Below, in pieces: positions 58,063-61,091 of a stretch of DNA of 61,091 nt. Made by a program: the position numbers and the translations under genes. This DNA comes from Phallus indusiatus (taxonomy: Eukaryota; Basidiomycota; Agaricomycetes; Phallales; Phallaceae): the NCBI GenBank assembly GCA_027605045.1, contig JAQFWX010000158.1, positions 15,001-76,091 of the forward strand, read 5' to 3'. The number at the start of each line of letters is the position of its first letter. Position 1 is the stretch's first letter. The notes under the pieces are model-generated. The model did no database searches. It was not told where the DNA came from and saw nothing but the letters and a program-made list of their open reading frames with translations.

Positions 58063-59911
58063 TCAAACTTGATTGGGCTTTCGTTTCTTCACTCCATCAA
58101 CAGCACAACCAAAGTGATCCCGGGATGAACAGGTCGACATAGGCGTGTTGTCAGTGGAAGGACCCGCGGTACCATGTCCGTCCTGAGCTTGTTCGTTGCC
58201 TATCTCGGGAGAAATTGTTACATGGGATATGCCATACTCCGCAAAACAGTGTTGCAGGGACCGTTCTGTTTTTTCCCAATCACTCAATGAGAATCCGGAG
58301 GGAACACATACGTGAAGGGAGGCCAAGATGGCACTGTCGTTGACACGGTTCGCATGAATTGGCGTTGAGATTTCGAGATTCATAGTAACTCACGATTGGG
58401 ATAAGTGCCAGACATGTAGGTCATGCACTTCCAAAACATTTGGCACCTGAAAAGTTTCAAATATATCACAGAAGAACGCATTCGTAGAATAGCACAAACG
58501 CGTTCGAGATCTTCCTTGACCATTGACAGATCTAAATGGAGAGGAGTAGCCTCAAGCAAAATACGGCCGACTTTGTATGCTATACACAGGTATCAAGTTA
58601 CACGATACCCCGAATTTCCGAAGAATGCAGGTGAACTTACTCAAAGGAATGGCACTGGCGAATATAATAAAACTAATGAACGTGGACGCTGCGGGATCTG
58701 CATATATCCTCTTTGGGGAGTGCGCCTTCCACAGTATAACAGCTGCGATAATAACGCCAACGTCTTAATTATGATAATTGAATATGGGAGCCTTTGACCA
58801 TTTTGTGAATCTCGACCACGCACTGTTTATTGCATCTCCCAGAAGATGAATAAGCACACCCATTAAACCAAGGTTCCTTCCCGCGTGATTTGGGGTCAGT
58901 TGTTGAGCATGATGGTGATCGGCATGCTTTCAATTGGAATAAACGATTTTTCTCAATGACAACCGAATAAAATCACTTACAAGCTTATCTGCTGGAGATA
59001 GTTGGGGCGAGAGTTCGATGAATTCACCGCCATGACCATGGCTATGACCGTGACCGTGGCTGTGAGAGTGGTCTTGAGTCAAGTATAAGTGCATTATCTC
59101 GGGGATTAAAAACAAGATCAACATACTATGGACAACAAAAGCACTGAGTATATTCAAGCCTAGTCCAATGCAGCCCACGATGAGAACCAATTCAGGGGAC
59201 TCGATAACTTCTGGATGAACGAATCGTTCAATAGATTGCAAAAAGATCGACAAGCCTAAAGCTAAAAGAAAAACGCCATTGAAGAATGCTCCTGTGAATT
59301 GAAATTGAAAATTGAATGAGATGATTGGAAACATTGAGCTGATTCTTACCAACTAGTTCGGCGCGGTGGAACGCGTATGTAAAGCCACTCGTCTGCGGAT
59401 TTATTTTATAAGTGACAGATTTAGAATTATAAAACTCTGATTACATGTGTTCCGCTGTCTTGTAGCTAATTTTGGAGTGAGAATGGGATTTGTGCCAGCC
59501 AGTTGAAAATTGACACTCACATATGCGGCGGCGAAAGAAATGGCACTTTATTGCGCTTTAGTCCAAAAAGTGGCGAGATGAGCTTGAGTGACGTACTATG
59601 CGACTATGTCCTGATATCATATCCTGTAAGGACTGTTGCAAACAAAACCTCGAGCCTGCTTACGTTCAAATAATGGAACTGTCGGGAAAATCTCGTGAGA
59701 CATTAGAATAGAGTTGATTGAGTGGTGAATACAAACAGCATCAGCTATCAAAGCAAGACTCTTCGTGCGAAACCCAACTACCAATCGGCGAAAAGTGTTT
59801 ATGATTTTGATATCTATATGAATGGTTTGGCAGAAACATACCTATGATTTCGACTATGAAGAAGGAAAAACCAATTGTTAGGACGATGCCAATCCGTGTC
59901 GTATTTTTCAT
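58063..59911 (-). CDS. ZRC1: Cation diffusion facilitator, ZRC1/COT1-like zinc transporter
   Basis: CDF antiporter that moves Zn2+ (or Co2+) into the vacuole or ER in exchange for H+. ATG 59911 (MKNTTRIGIVLTIGFSFFIV, TM1), then VGFRTKSLALIADA. Later exons give SGFTYAFHRAELVGAFFNGV, FLLALGLSIFLQSIERFVHP, LVLIVGCIGLGLNILSAFVV and a His-rich cytosolic loop DHSHSHGHGHSHGHGG. TM5 follows as NLGLMGVLIHLLGDAIN, with HxxxD metal site residues His and Asp, then CDF C-terminal-domain sequence (EATPLHLDLSMVKEDLER, HDLHVWHLSQS-type). The last exon contains NLEISTPIHANRVNDSAILA and LHVCVPSGFSLSDWEKTERS. The matching HxxxD of TM2 (expected just after LALIADA) is not found in any simple splice form. Confidence 0.87.
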
Positions 59912-60804
59912 GATTTCGTGGGTTGACGTAGAACTAACCCCAGTTGTTTGTGGGCTTATAAATGCCCTTCTAGTAGCTTTGTGCCGAGCCGCCGATCCGA
60001 GTTCGGACTCCGTCGGTTAACCGGTTACGGCAGAAACGGGGTTTGGGGGAAAGACCCAAAAATCGGAATTCGTAGCCTCCTGTTCTCCTCATCGGTTTGG
60101 TACATTTTCTCGATACACATGTTGGATTTTATTAGTTAGGGCCATATGATGTATTCAGTAGATTACATAATAGACTTGAGCTTTTGTCCTCCACCCATTT
60201 GTGCTGTGTCGCGTCTGTATCGTGTGTGCCGTGTTGTATCGTGCTAACGTCAATTTTACGATCTATTACGCCAAATCCTATCCTACATACAACGTATAAT
60301 CCAATAACACACGTCAGACTCGGTCTGGACATTCGAATACTCTCCTTTTAGATTCGATTCTAAACGTTGGTTTTTTCAGATGACAACAGAGCTACATAAT
60401 GAAATGTACAACCACGATCATCAAGTATAATACATTTAGGTCAAAAAGAAAGAGGGTGCAGGTCAAAGAAAAGGATACATTTGTCGTCTCGAGGTAGAAC
60501 TTCAAATATGTTATTCTGTGACCCGAAACGACGCGTCTAATATCATGTACTAAAACGGAATTCAACTTGAAGTCCAAACTGAAACCGATGCATTAAAGGT
60601 ACAAGAAGTAAATGTAAAAGATAAAAAATGAATAAATGTCAGTATATAAATCAGAAATCAGAAAGTTCGACCTGATCTTCTGTCCATGCGACGCGCATAC
60701 AATAGTAGGCATAAGTATCTCTCGAAGTGTCACGTAGGGGTGAACGATTCGTCGCTGCATTGGGGTCTCGGTCGTGGCTCATCCTCGTTTTCAGCGTCAT
60801 TAAG
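59912..60804. other. Intergenic region
   Basis: About 890 bases upstream of the zinc transporter and downstream of the edge gene. No ORF with recognisable content. GTGTCGCGTCTGTATCGTG then GTTGTATCGTG near 60206-60243 is a weak short repeat. Confidence 0.4.
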
Positions 60805-61091
60805 CTAAGTATTGTCGATTTCCATCAATTGGTTTTGTTCACTCCTTCCCATGACCTGAAGCTCTATACTCTCGTCTGGAATGGTGACGTCGTCCGAGTC
60901 GTCGGACTCATCTATGGTATCAAAGACAACTTCGCTTGCCCATCGCGACCAAGATATGACGTATGTACTTGAATTCGCGTGCGGTGATCTAAGGCTTCTC
61001 AGATTGAGTATCACACGCGAGCTCTGATACCGGTTGTACGTGTTAACTTGTCAGAATGCCTTCCAGGCACAATAGTAACTTTTGGACCCTT
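60805..61091 (-). CDS. 3' end of an unidentified gene (partial)
   Basis: Read on the minus strand from the window edge, one open frame gives KGPKVTIVPGRHSDKLTRTT then GIRARV. A GTGATACT donor after GCTCGCGT and a TTCAAG acceptor join it in phase to TYVISWSRWASEVVFDTIDE. The acidic tail SDDSDDVTIPDESIELQVMG then RSEQNQLMEIDNT ends at TAG 60807-60805. Both pieces splice in frame, which supports a real gene. The family is not recognised; the N-terminal part lies outside the window. Confidence 0.5.

Overview
The window is nuclear DNA from a filamentous basidiomycete fungus, probably Agaricomycotina. Genes carry many short introns (about 45-90 nt, GT..AG), lie close together on both strands, and have clear fungal orthologs. 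A tandem pair belongs to a lineage-expanded family that I know from mushroom-forming fungi. I do not assign a genus. No bacterial, viral or organellar block is visible. Coordinates of spliced genes are start codon to stop codon. Splice sites were read by eye and are inference unless stated. || Left part (1-20 kb): LTR-like debris abuts a decayed kynurenine aminotransferase remnant. Next come a Slh1/ASCC3 ribosome-quality-control helicase (-), EMC3 (+), an RS-rich nuclear protein (-), two decayed tandem copies of a possible nuclease-fold family (-), IMP dehydrogenase (-), the mitochondrial tRNA-modification GTPase MSS1/MnmE (+) and an acyl-protein thioesterase (+). || Middle (19-43.5 kb): PP4 regulatory subunit 3 (+), a noncanonical CaCA-type exchanger (+), a Whi3-like RNA-binding protein with polyglutamine tracts (-), a Gcs1-type ArfGAP (-), a VelB-type velvet regulator with a long Gln/Ser insertion (+), a 1117-residue PPR protein (-), two tandem ElaA-like acetyltransferases (+) and a two-HMG-box mitochondrial protein (-). 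|| Right part (43.5-61 kb): complex I subunit NDUFA13/GRIM-19 (-), an INO80F-domain protein (+), prefoldin subunit 2 (-), complex I subunit NDUFS8 (+), a B-box/DUF2009 protein (-), a GNL3L/Grn1-type nucleolar GTPase (-), a Ser-rich MDR reductase-like protein (+), a ZRC1-like zinc transporter (-), and the 3' end of an unidentified gene running off the edge (-). || Most genes are housekeeping and do not form one pathway. Five products (MSS1, the PPR protein, the HMG protein, NDUFA13 and NDUFS8) serve mitochondrial gene expression or complex I. VelB, Whi3 and PP4R3 are regulators of development, cell size and stress. The least explained items are the decayed nuclease-like pair, the 3' damage at the aminotransferase/helicase junction, the acetyltransferase duplication, the exchanger family and the RS-rich protein. 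I see no convincing multi-gene novel system.
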